Below are positions 1 to 8,005 of a DNA stretch of 64,000 nt, piece after piece. The DNA is from Kordiimonas pumila (GTDB lineage: Bacteria; Pseudomonadota; Alphaproteobacteria; Sphingomonadales; Kordiimonadaceae), in assembly GCF_015240255.1 (NCBI RefSeq), contig NZ_CP061205.1, forward strand, positions 3,954,501-4,018,500, read 5' to 3'. The number at the start of each line of letters is the position of its first letter. Position 1 is the stretch's first letter. The notes beneath the pieces were generated by a model. It ran no database searches. It worked only from the letters and a program-made list of their open reading frames with translations, and was not told where the DNA came from. A program made the translations under genes and the position numbers.

Positions 1-221
1 AAAATGCACCTCCTCTTGCATTCTACTCCGCTGACTAGTCACTAAACAACCGCCTTTAGCTACTTCATAGCCCGAGTAACTGCCACTCAACATAAAATAA
101 TCTGAGAAACTCTAATTGTTCAATAATGAACATTATATATACATCAACACTTAAAAAGCAATTTATTAAATCGTGGTCAGTACAGAGGCCGAACTGATAA
201 CCCCTTTCCTAATTTGAATTG

Positions 222-1217
222 TCATTCATCTTCACCCAATTCGCAACCTTGTACATCACCTGCACTGACAATCATTTTAAAGTGTTCAGAAATCTCAGGT
301 TCATTGCGCTCTATATAATCTCGAATAGCCGCATTATCCATGAGCTTTACAAGGTAGCCTTTCGCCCCAATCAAATTAAGAAGGGTAGAACCATAATTCT
401 GTTCAGCATCTTTATATCTGTCCTGAACCTGACTCATTTCCTTTTCTAGCCTTATCAACTGTTCAACAGGTGCTTTTTTAGGAACAGCCTGCCTTTTTTT
501 AACATCCGTCCTTTTTTCAGGTGGTGTCGCTTTCAGCAGGGCATCAGCATGCGCTACTGTGATAGAATTGCTGGAAACCATAAGCTCTACCGCCTCCACT
601 TGCCTCGCAGATTTCATATTACGCAGTATACGCGAAACTTCTGGTGTAAACTGTTGATCCTTCAGGAGGTCTATGGCTTTAGGGGCAATACCATCCAACA
701 AACTTATACGTTTATGGATTGAACTCAAATTGACATTGAACGCACGTGCAAGTCGCTCTTTACTAACCCCCCGGTCAAGCGCCCTACGGATCATATAATG
801 TTCTTGGATAGTCGATAAACGATTGATCCGATGATTATATGTATAAGTCTCATCATCTTTTGCTAATAAGCAAGGCGCTTCTTGATAATTTAGCTCTTTC
901 AAAGCCAACACACGCAAATGGCCATCAAGTATCATAAAATCTGATGTTTCAACTTCAGATCTGATCACAGACAAGGGTTCTATCAGCCCAATTTCATGAA
1001 TGGAGGACACTATCTGCCTATATTTACGTGTTGTCATAATACCATCCGGCATACGCTTACTTTGCATCAATTTCCCTAGGGGTATCTGATAGGTATCCAA
1101 ATCAAAACCAAGCATAGTATTCAGCGGTGCCGTTGGATATTCAAGCTTCCCCTCACCTTCTTCATGAATCGGATAAATTCCTGGATACATTGGGGCTACT
1201 TTATTGTCTTTTGGCAT
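222..1217 (-). CDS. RepB C-terminal-type ParB-like partition protein
   Basis: 331 aa. Residues about 40-130 form a ParB/RepB nuclease-like N-terminal domain (ILDGHLRVLALKEL resembles the family's G-H-R box), followed by a helix-turn-helix region (SKERLARAFNVNLSSIHKRI) and a C-terminal part like the plasmid-partition RepB family. Such proteins bind DNA, but no ParA ATPase is visible here, so a role in classical partition is unproven. The start has a good Shine-Dalgarno (GGGAG, 7-nt spacing) inside the end of the upstream gene, and the two frames overlap by 22 bp, so the pair is translationally coupled. Together with the serine recombinase upstream it forms a three-gene cluster recurrent on alphaproteobacterial islands. 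Confidence 0.8.
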   Translation of the reverse strand: MPKDNKVAPMYPGIYPIHEEGEGKLEYPTAPLNTMLGFDLDTYQIPLGKLMQSKRMPDGIMTTRKYRQIVSSIHEIGLIEPLSVIRSEVETSDFMILDGHLRVLALKELNYQEAPCLLAKDDETYTYNHRINRLSTIQEHYMIRRALDRGVSKERLARAFNVNLSSIHKRISLLDGIAPKAIDLLKDQQFTPEVSRILRNMKSARQVEAVELMVSSNSITVAHADALLKATPPEKRTDVKKRQAVPKKAPVEQLIRLEKEMSQVQDRYKDAEQNYGSTLLNLIGAKGYLVKLMDNAAIRDYIERNEPEISEHFKMIVSAGDVQGCELGEDE

Positions 1218-2116
1218 GATGTTTCTCCCTGTTGACCACTACCTATCCGCGCAGACAAATATTTGGGCAAAGTCACCAGATTTTCCGCTCTTAGAAGGGT
1301 TATAAAATTTTCATCTGCAAAGAGCTTCCTCAACCCTTCAACCATCAGCAGAAGTTGTCGACTAACATGCTCAGCCTGCAACACCATTTTATGTTGCCGA
1401 TCCACCTCTTTCTGATAAGTACGAACCAAGCTGTAACTTGTAGTCGGTGGCTCAATACGGTCACTATGCGGAGAGCCCGGGCCATGCTGGGCTCTTTTTT
1501 CAACAAGCCTTTTAGCCTCAATGAACTGCTTCCCTTTGAGTTGTCCTCTTTCATAGGCTTCTTGAAGCATATCTCCCAAATTATGGTCACCTACTTTTGT
1601 ACGTGCAATTTCCAGCGCAATCGTCAAGGGAATCGATCCACGCTGAACACCTTCAATCAGTCGTTCTTCTCCTTGCTCAAGCAAGAACACTATATCGGTC
1701 ACATACTTGCTGGATAGTCCCGTTTTTTCGACTATCTCATCGGCAGTATACCCTGCTTTCCGCAACCCTTTTATATCAGCTAATATCTCCAGTGGCCTAT
1801 GGCCTCGGCGGGCAATATTTTCAGCCAGACTCATAATAAGTGCGTCTTCATCACTCACATTAATAATCAAGGCCGGGATATGTGTTTCACCTAATATACG
1901 AAACGCATTAAGCCGCCCCTCGCCACACACCAGTTTAAAAGAAAAATCATGACCCTCGTCAGTGCATTCAGAAACAGTGATAGGCTTTTTGAGGCCTATT
2001 TTTCTGATATTCTCTACAATCTCTTCAAATATTGAAGGATTACGGTCCCTTGGATTTAAAACCTCGATTTGATCAATAGGAACCAAGCTAACGCTATCAG
2101 GCATATCATTAATCAT
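1196..2116 (-). CDS. ParB N-terminal domain protein
   Basis: 306 aa ParB/Spo0J-family protein. The N-terminal domain carries NPRDRNP near residue 21 and LVCGEGRLNAFRILG (the ENIARRGHRPLE stretch follows), which match ParB boxes I and II. A helix-turn-helix is at KAGYTADEIVEKTGLSSKYV, and the C-terminal third is helical. ParB-family proteins bind specific DNA and can act as CTP-dependent clamps; what this one does without a ParA partner is unknown. It starts 35 bp after the serine recombinase with an AAGGA Shine-Dalgarno and overlaps the next partition-like gene, consistent with one operon reading leftward. Confidence 0.8.
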   Translation of the reverse strand: MINDMPDSVSLVPIDQIEVLNPRDRNPSIFEEIVENIRKIGLKKPITVSECTDEGHDFSFKLVCGEGRLNAFRILGETHIPALIINVSDEDALIMSLAENIARRGHRPLEILADIKGLRKAGYTADEIVEKTGLSSKYVTDIVFLLEQGEERLIEGVQRGSIPLTIALEIARTKVGDHNLGDMLQEAYERGQLKGKQFIEAKRLVEKRAQHGPGSPHSDRIEPPTTSYSLVRTYQKEVDRQHKMVLQAEHVSRQLLLMVEGLRKLFADENFITLLRAENLVTLPKYLSARIGSGQQGETSCQKTIK

Positions 2117-2151
2117 ATAAATTTCCTTATATGTTCAGGGGAGATTAAACA

Positions 2152-3708
2152 TTATTCTGTCACGGAAGCGCGTTCGACGAGCTCATACAGAGCTGCAAGA
2201 GAGTCAAAGCGAAAGCGATCAAAAACTGCCACATTTCGGTTATGAATATATATTTCCCGCCCGTGTTTACACCGTGGAAGCAGAAAATAATCCAACTCAG
2301 CCTGGTTAGCAGGGTCCAATCGCACTGCTACCGTTATATCGGCCCGTAATTGCTCACTATTTACCCTGGTAAACCATCTATATAGGCCCGCATCTGTAAC
2401 GTGACAGCGGGCCAGAACTAAATTGATGAGAAGCTCTTGATTTACATGCAGCAAATCCACCTCCTGATCATAAAAAACAAGGCCACCCTTGTTTTCTATT
2501 TCAGACTGTACTTGCTCAATTATTTGCGGCCTCAGGGATTTGTTTAACCTGCGGATATCTGTAATATGATAGTATTGTACTGCCCTATAGCCCACAAGAC
2601 TATACGCGCGCACTAACCCGCCAAAACGACTATGGTAGGTTGCTGCACCTGGCATATCTGGTACTGCGTTGATTATCGCTGCGGACAGTGTCCCTATCTT
2701 GCTGTATAATGTCCTTAAATTATCCAGTAATTCTTCATCTGAATAACGCCTGCTTCGAGACTGAAGCACTTCTTGCGCCTCTTGAAAAATATCCCGAGGC
2801 ACGATTGCTTCAAAGGCTCCCTCTTTACGTATCCACATATCTGACGGGTTATTGACATGCTTTTGCTTGAGCTTAAAGGACCTACGATTGAAAACATTAT
2901 TCCCTATATATTTTTCATTCGTGAGTACTTGGCGAACAGTTGCATACGTCCAGTTTTTTCCCTGATTTGTCTTAATGCCCCGTTCGTTCAGACGGTTTGC
3001 TATTTCTGTAATAGAGACGCCCCTAGTAAGGAGCCACTGGAACATTTTGTTGACAACCTCGACTTCCTCGCTTGGCCCAGGTACCAAGATCACACGGTCA
3101 GTCTGTAAGCTTTTATGTTCCCCCGGAGCCAATTCGCCTTTTTCTTTACCGCTCTGATCTACAAGCACACGGCGTAAACCAAAACCAGCAGGACCACCCT
3201 GTCTATATCCAAGTTCAATTAACCTGCATTGACCGGCAAATACCTTGGCGGACAGCTCACGGCTATATTCACCAGCCATGGCCCGCTTAACACCTTTGAC
3301 AATTGTCGACACCGGAGAACCGTCATTTTCAAACTGCTCGGCGCAGTAAGTCACCTGAATACCTGACCTGCGGCAGATATATTCATAGTATGCTGACTCG
3401 TCCGCATCCTGAAAACGCCCCCAGCGGCTAATGTCGTAAACCAGAATAATATTGAAGCCAACGTCTCCAGCCTCAACATCACTTATAAGGCGTTGCAAAG
3501 CAGCTCTGCCACCAATTGAAAGGCCACTTTTACCTTCATCAGCATAGGTTTTAACGATTTCTATATGACGCTGTGCCGCATATTCTTGTATTTTCTTGGA
3601 CTGATTTTGCGTGGAATATTGTTGGTGTTCTGTTGACATGCGCACATATTGTGCAGCTTTAAGGGGATGTGCAGGCGCATCTCCATGAGGGGCTATAGTG
3701 TTTTTCAT
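2152..3708 (-). CDS. Large serine recombinase
   Basis: 518 aa from the chosen ATG (a TTG 84 nt upstream is in frame but less likely). The N-terminal resolvase domain has YVRMSTEHQQYST with the nucleophile Ser25 and catalytic arginines in DISRWGRFQD; a recombinase domain follows (GVSITEIANRLNERGI, then NWTYATVRQVLTNEKYIG). The C-terminal part lacks an obvious zinc ribbon. Large serine recombinases catalyse integration, excision or inversion. It heads an operon with the two ParB-like genes, so it may be regulated by or work with them rather than being the integrase of the whole island, which also has tyrosine integrases. Confidence 0.85.
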   Translation of the reverse strand: MKNTIAPHGDAPAHPLKAAQYVRMSTEHQQYSTQNQSKKIQEYAAQRHIEIVKTYADEGKSGLSIGGRAALQRLISDVEAGDVGFNIILVYDISRWGRFQDADESAYYEYICRRSGIQVTYCAEQFENDGSPVSTIVKGVKRAMAGEYSRELSAKVFAGQCRLIELGYRQGGPAGFGLRRVLVDQSGKEKGELAPGEHKSLQTDRVILVPGPSEEVEVVNKMFQWLLTRGVSITEIANRLNERGIKTNQGKNWTYATVRQVLTNEKYIGNNVFNRRSFKLKQKHVNNPSDMWIRKEGAFEAIVPRDIFQEAQEVLQSRSRRYSDEELLDNLRTLYSKIGTLSAAIINAVPDMPGAATYHSRFGGLVRAYSLVGYRAVQYYHITDIRRLNKSLRPQIIEQVQSEIENKGGLVFYDQEVDLLHVNQELLINLVLARCHVTDAGLYRWFTRVNSEQLRADITVAVRLDPANQAELDYFLLPRCKHGREIYIHNRNVAVFDRFRFDSLAALYELVERASVTE

Positions 3709-3931
3709 AAGCTTTAATTCTTCACTATTCTCACACTGGAGAATTGTTTGACTTGAATGCCTAACAGCTATCAAAGAAATAAGCTTTATCAATATATATC
3801 AGTGGGTTATCATATTTCTGCGCAAACAAAATTGCTGGAGCGAAAAACTGCGTAATACAGTTTCGACTATAAGCCAATATTACGCTGTCGAATCAGACCA
3901 TTTTAAAAGGTCGTCAAGTAATTAAGGCTAT

Positions 3932-4171
3932 TTACTCTTTTCCTGAGGTGCTTTGTCGGCGCTGAGCTTGTTCAAAGGCCTCTACCTCCTGAATTGAGTA
4001 TAAAATCCTTCCCCCAAGTTTCATAAAAATTGGGCCCTTACCTAACCAACGCCAACGCTCCAAAGTACGATGGGATATCTTCCAATAAGTCGCTAGCTCC
4101 ATCTGATTTAGAAAACGTTTCTGTGTCACAATCCCTATACCATTATTGTCACTATAGTGCCGTCTAACCAC
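3932..4171 (-). CDS. AlpA/MerR-like helix-turn-helix protein
   Basis: 79 aa, GTG start assumed (a GTG at 4129 is an alternative). The protein is essentially one winged helix-turn-helix: NQMELATYWKISHRTLERWR followed by GPIFMKLGGRILYSIQEVEAFE, typical of AlpA-like excisionase/regulator proteins that act as recombination directionality factors or activators of integrase genes. It is divergent from the XRE gene at 4328, and an inverted repeat lies between them. Likely role: control of element excision or of the recombinase operon downstream. Confidence 0.65.
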   Translation of the reverse strand: MVRRHYSDNNGIGIVTQKRFLNQMELATYWKISHRTLERWRWLGKGPIFMKLGGRILYSIQEVEAFEQAQRRQSTSGKE

Positions 4172-4207
4172 TCGTTCAGTGTATTAAGCGCTCAACTAAG
4201 TTAAAAT

Positions 4208-4245
4208 ATTCTGTATAAAAAACATATAAGTTCTTTATACAGAAT
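4208..4245. promoter_or_regulatory. Perfect 12-bp inverted repeat, probable operator
   Basis: ATTCTGTATAAA at 4208-4219 and TTTATACAGAAT at 4234-4245 are perfect inverted copies separated by 14 bp. The repeat sits between the divergent AlpA-like and XRE genes, where a repressor would control both. The right arm continues as GAATACGGT, and a near copy (TATACAAGAATACGGT) occurs at 12083-12098 upstream of the tyrosine integrase. Confidence 0.6.
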
Positions 4246-4327
4246 ACGGTGTGCGTCTCTATTGTCAAGCATGTATTTGTCCATTACAGCCTTAAAGGAA
4301 GATAGCCACACCTTCTGGAGGTTTGTT

Positions 4328-4654
4328 GTGTCCTCACATCTTGGGCAAAAAGTAAAAGAGCTCAGAATAGCCAAAGGATACTCGCTCGACAAATTAGCTG
4401 AGCTAACAGGCTCCAGTAAAAGCTACATATGGTCTATCGAAAATCCACAACCGAAGAAAAAGATGAATCCATCAGCTGAAAAGGTCTCGAAGATTTCTCA
4501 AGTACTTGGTGTGACATCTACCTATTTATTGGATGATACTGCTACTTTAGATGATTCAACCCTAAAAGATGCTCTATATAGAGATTTTAAAGACCTTTCC
4601 CAAGAAGATCAGGCAAAAGTGAAACAAATCATTGCCTTGTGGGGCAAAAAATAA
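4328..4654 (+). CDS. XRE-family transcriptional repressor
   Basis: 108 aa from GTG 4328, chosen because TGGAGG lies exactly 6 nt upstream; an upstream in-frame TTG (4262) has no such signal. The N-terminal helix-turn-helix is LGQKVKELRIAKGYSLDKLAELTGSS, followed by a short helical tail (LSQEDQAKVKQIIALWGKK) resembling phage CI/plasmid-type regulators. It is divergent from the AlpA-like gene and faces the inverted repeat at 4208-4245, so autoregulation and repression of the leftward genes are plausible. Confidence 0.75.
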   Translation: MSSHLGQKVKELRIAKGYSLDKLAELTGSSKSYIWSIENPQPKKKMNPSAEKVSKISQVLGVTSTYLLDDTATLDDSTLKDALYRDFKDLSQEDQAKVKQIIALWGKK

Positions 4655-5046
4655 TTTTATAATAATGAGTCTTGACCTTAGCCCCAAGTTACTACCACTT
4701 ATCCATTGGTAGGGTACTTGGTATCCGTATAATATGTCTCTCAAAGAATTATAAGCGCTCTTTCTACACTTCCCTACGAACTTACAATTTCCTAAAAATA
4801 GCGGCCCTCAGCCCTTGCAGTATACAGTTTATACCCGTAACATATTGACACGGTTCGCAAAATCGAACCGTGGGAACCGTCAGCCCATAACACCGTATAC
4901 GGCCAACAAATGTTGAGCCGGACGGTGTGGTTATGTCCAGGGTGCGAACCTAAAACCCGTGCACCTTGCTACGGTGGGGTCTTGACGGCGTCCGGCATAT
5001 GATATGCCGATATTCCCAACATAAATAAAAAACGATAAGGGAATTT
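4655..5046 (+). ncRNA. Strongly folded intergenic region, putative structured RNA
   Basis: No ORF is evident in this 392-bp gap. From 4849 to 5009 the sequence is nearly all paired: a 9-bp perfect hairpin CACGGTTCG/CGAACCGTG (4849-4872), a long two-part hairpin (4886-4935; ACACCGT/ACGGTGT outside, CGGCCAAC/GTTG-GCCG inside), GGTGC/GCACC (4941-4965), and CGGCATA/TATGCCG (4993-5009). Long-range pairings CCGTCA 4877-4882 with TGACGG 4983-4988, and CCGGAC 4918-4923 with GTCCGG 4990-4995, could close or switch the structure. It ends 37 nt before an XRE gene, so it may be a 5' leader or an independent RNA. I do not recognise a known family. Confidence 0.45.
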
Positions 5047-5424
5047 ATGACCATGAGTGCAATAGATGAAACAGCAAAAATAGACATCTATCTGGGCAAG
5101 AAAATACGCCTGATGCGTATAAGCAGAGGCTTACGGCAAAAGCATGTCGCTGAAGCCATCGGTGTCAGTTTCCAGCAACTACAAAAATATGAAAATGGTA
5201 CCAATCACATTAGAGCAAATCGCCTGTACGCACTGGCTGTATTTTTCAGAGTGGACCCTTCTTACTTTTTTGAAGGACTGGAACAAGAAGGCGAGTCAGC
5301 TTTACCTTTTGAGGAGCTTCTCAAAAAAGCTGAGACTGAAAAACTAATCAAATACTTCAATAATGCCGCAAACGACAATGTGCGCGAGAAAATACTCAAT
5401 ATGGTTAAGATAGCAGCCAAGTGA
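5047..5424 (+). CDS. XRE-family regulator
   Basis: 125 aa. A helix-turn-helix spans LGKKIRLMRISRGLRQKHVAEAIGVS then FQQLQKYENGTNHIRANRLYALA, the standard XRE/Cro-CI arrangement common in alphaproteobacteria. The start is the first ATG, 5 nt after AAGGG; a second ATG two codons later is possible. Its long upstream region is highly folded, and it precedes the coupling-protein-like gene by 260 bp. Likely an element regulator, perhaps of the downstream operon. Confidence 0.8.
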   Translation: MTMSAIDETAKIDIYLGKKIRLMRISRGLRQKHVAEAIGVSFQQLQKYENGTNHIRANRLYALAVFFRVDPSYFFEGLEQEGESALPFEELLKKAETEKLIKYFNNAANDNVREKILNMVKIAAK

Positions 5425-5489
5425 AGGATTTTGAAGTATCATGTCATATCTATCCACCTTGAGCCCCTTGTGGGCGAATGGTCAAGTAT

Positions 5490-5542
5490 GGTTAGGGTGG
5501 CTGACAACCGCCTTTGTCGGTGTCAGTTTAAACACCCTAACC
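5490..5542. repeat. Three-tier inverted repeat
   Basis: GGTTAGGGTG (5490-5499) pairs with CACCCTAACC (5533-5542); inside it CTGACA (5501-5506) pairs with TGTCAG (5521-5526), and ACCG pairs with CGGT at the tip. It lies between the XRE gene and the coupling-protein-like ATPase. No T-run follows, so it is not a typical intrinsic terminator; an RNA leader structure, protein-binding site or origin-like element are options. Confidence 0.5.
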
Positions 5543-5684
5543 ACCTGCTTGCATGCCTAAGTAACCTTAGACATTACACAAACATCAATTGTATTTGCAC
5601 AACTATATATAATTGCAATTCTACCCAGCCTGTAGTTAGTATGCATGTAACAATATGTAACGAGCTATTTTTTGGGGGAAATAG

Positions 5685-6977
5685 ATGCTTGTTCGTAACA
5701 GGGATTACAGTGAGCAGACAGAAGCTGGTGTCTATATTGGCTGCGCTGAGCCCGATAATACCGAAACTCTGTTAGAGCCAATCTGGTTTACAGGAGAAGG
5801 CTCTCTCGTCACCATAGCACCACCGGGGGCCGGTAAAGGACAGGCTCTCATCATTCCCAATTTGCTTGTGTATGATGGCCCAGCAATCGTGCTGGATATC
5901 AAAGGCGAAAACTACGACCTTACCCATGAGTGGCGAAGAGACAACGTTGGGCCAGTTTACAAGTTTGCACCTTTTGAAAAAGGCAGTCACAACTACAACC
6001 CTTTAGATTTCTTAGACCATAAAGACCCGGTTAAAATTTGGGACGGTGCGCGGTTAATTGCAACCATGCTTACAGTTCAAACCGGCAAGCCTGATTTTTG
6101 GGAGGGCCGTGCGCAAGACCTGCTTGCCGCAATCATTGCGCAAGTCAAACTAAACTACCCTGCTAAAGAGCAGAACATGCAAACGGTGCTGGATATGCTT
6201 TATCCAACCGAGAGCGACCTGAAGCTTATTGCAATGGAAATGCAAAACTCACCCATTCGGGCCTTAAAGCGAACCGGCAACATCCTTTCCACCATGCCAG
6301 AAAAGCAAAGAGAGGGCATTTTAGATAGCGCCCGCCGCCATGTGGACATTTGGCAATCGGAACGTGTTGAAAATATCACAAGCTCTACAGACTGGCTTCC
6401 AGAGGACTTTTGGAAGCCACCATACCCAACACTCTACATTTGCATCCCTGTTGGTCAGGTTAGCGCTTACGCCTCTGTGCTTAGAGTGCTGATCGGGCAG
6501 CATATTGATGGCCTGATAGCAAATGCCCCCACGCGAGAAGAACGCACCAAAAAAGACATTCCACCTGCACTGCTTCTAATCGATGAAATGCCACAACTTG
6601 GCTATATGCAGCCTATTCAATATTCCATCGAAGTAGGACGCAGCTACGGGCTGCGTACATGGATGTTTGCACAAAGCTTAGGCCAGCTTCGCAAGGCTTA
6701 CCCCGATGCCGATGGATTGATGGAGATGTGTTACATCCAGTCATACATGAACCCAGAGTTTGATACGGCTAAACGACTATCAGACCGGCTAGGCTCTAAT
6801 GACAGCCTGCTACGCGGCAAAAAACAACGCATCGCCGAGCCACAAGAGCTAATGAGTGAGGCATATGCCAACACCATCCTGACTTTTGCGCGTGGCAAAA
6901 CACCGATCAAATTATTCAAACAATTTGCCTATGAGTACCCATACCTAATGGGGCGCATGGGAACGCCAAAAGCTTGA
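5685..6977 (+). CDS. TraG/VirD4-like coupling ATPase lacking the membrane anchor
   Basis: 430 aa. Walker A is APPGAGKG with Lys51; VLDIKGENYDLT follows, and Walker B is LLLIDEMPQLG near residue 298. The family normally has an N-terminal two-helix membrane domain and about 500-700 aa; here the motor domain starts almost immediately, and a GGGGG Shine-Dalgarno supports this short start. It is clearly paralogous to the protein at 12514 (shared APFE-SHNYNPLDF-type block). Coupling proteins bring relaxase-DNA to type IV secretion channels; without the anchor it may be a soluble ATPase with another role. It is followed 12 bp later by an unknown coiled-coil protein in the same operon. Confidence 0.8.
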   Translation: MLVRNRDYSEQTEAGVYIGCAEPDNTETLLEPIWFTGEGSLVTIAPPGAGKGQALIIPNLLVYDGPAIVLDIKGENYDLTHEWRRDNVGPVYKFAPFEKGSHNYNPLDFLDHKDPVKIWDGARLIATMLTVQTGKPDFWEGRAQDLLAAIIAQVKLNYPAKEQNMQTVLDMLYPTESDLKLIAMEMQNSPIRALKRTGNILSTMPEKQREGILDSARRHVDIWQSERVENITSSTDWLPEDFWKPPYPTLYICIPVGQVSAYASVLRVLIGQHIDGLIANAPTREERTKKDIPPALLLIDEMPQLGYMQPIQYSIEVGRSYGLRTWMFAQSLGQLRKAYPDADGLMEMCYIQSYMNPEFDTAKRLSDRLGSNDSLLRGKKQRIAEPQELMSEAYANTILTFARGKTPIKLFKQFAYEYPYLMGRMGTPKA

Positions 6978-6989
6978 TGGGAGGATAGT

Positions 6990-7877
6990 ATGGATAAAAA
7001 AGAGACATTAGCGAAAGCTAGCGAGATAACCCTCAAGGCTTCAAAAGTAGCATGGAAAGGCAGTAAAATTGCCTCAGCCTGGACCTATGAAAAAAGCAAA
7101 GAAGGTATTGCCGCCTATAAACGAAAAGCCAAACGGCAGGCGGTTCTTAAACGGCAGGCTGAAAGAATTGCGGCTGAAGAAGCAGAACAAAGACGCATTG
7201 AACAGGAAATTGAGAGGCAGCGGCAAGCGGAAGAAGATGTTAAATACCGCAAAATAGCCCATGATGAATTGTTAAAGCTTTTAGATGATGACTTTAATGT
7301 TGTGTCATACGATTTAACGCCTTATGCCCGCTGTATTAATGATGTCCAAGCTGAGAAGTATCTTGCCAATATGATTGTGGAAAGAAAGCAATATGGCGCG
7401 AGTTCAAATTCAATATCCCAAGCCCTAGGTCACAATTTAGTTGCTGGTTTTGATCGAAGAAAACAAATCCAGAAGATGAAATTCGACACAAGGCATATGA
7501 TTATTCGGACAATAGCCGATCTGAGTGAACGGGAAATAGGCATTTTAAAGCTAAGCAGCTTCTTATGGGCACTCGGTGTGATGGCCGACAATAACTTCCA
7601 ACATCTCAAGATGTCTATTGTTTACAATGGCGGGAATTCAACTCTCAAAGAACATCCAAGTAGTAGTGTATATGTTAGTGGTCAGTCTGATGTACGCATA
7701 CAAACAGGGATACAGAATTGGTTGAAAGACTGTGTCTCTGCTGCTTCAATCGCCGTTAATGAAGCCATTGCTGAAATCGGTACAATCAGAAACTCCATTG
7801 ATGATCCTAAGTTAAAATCAATAATAGACAATGAATTGAAAGGCGCCTCCGGTTGGCTGAGAGCCAGCAGTTTTTAA
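6990..7877 (+). CDS. Unknown coiled-coil protein
   Basis: 295 aa, not recognised. Residues about 35-85 are highly charged and rich in Lys/Arg/Glu/Gln (AAEEAEQRRIEQEIERQRQA), predicted as a coiled coil; the remainder looks globular with a mixed helical C-terminal half. No signal peptide or membrane helix. A strong GGGAGG Shine-Dalgarno and 12-bp spacing place it in an operon with the anchorless TraG-like ATPase, suggesting the two products act together. Confidence 0.7.
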   Translation: MDKKETLAKASEITLKASKVAWKGSKIASAWTYEKSKEGIAAYKRKAKRQAVLKRQAERIAAEEAEQRRIEQEIERQRQAEEDVKYRKIAHDELLKLLDDDFNVVSYDLTPYARCINDVQAEKYLANMIVERKQYGASSNSISQALGHNLVAGFDRRKQIQKMKFDTRHMIIRTIADLSEREIGILKLSSFLWALGVMADNNFQHLKMSIVYNGGNSTLKEHPSSSVYVSGQSDVRIQTGIQNWLKDCVSAASIAVNEAIAEIGTIRNSIDDPKLKSIIDNELKGASGWLRASSF

Positions 7878-8005
7878 AACCACCACGATAATCGGCTGTT
7901 TTACGGCTACTTTATAGCTATTCGATAAAACAATGAGTTATAAAAACTAGCAATATACCTCAAAATACCATATAATATGAGTTATAAATAAGAAAGATAT
8001 AACTC

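Noticed and set aside
4845-4850. TTGACA as a -35 promoter box
   Set aside because: No plausible -10 box lies 16-18 bp downstream; the bases are part of the stem of a hairpin.
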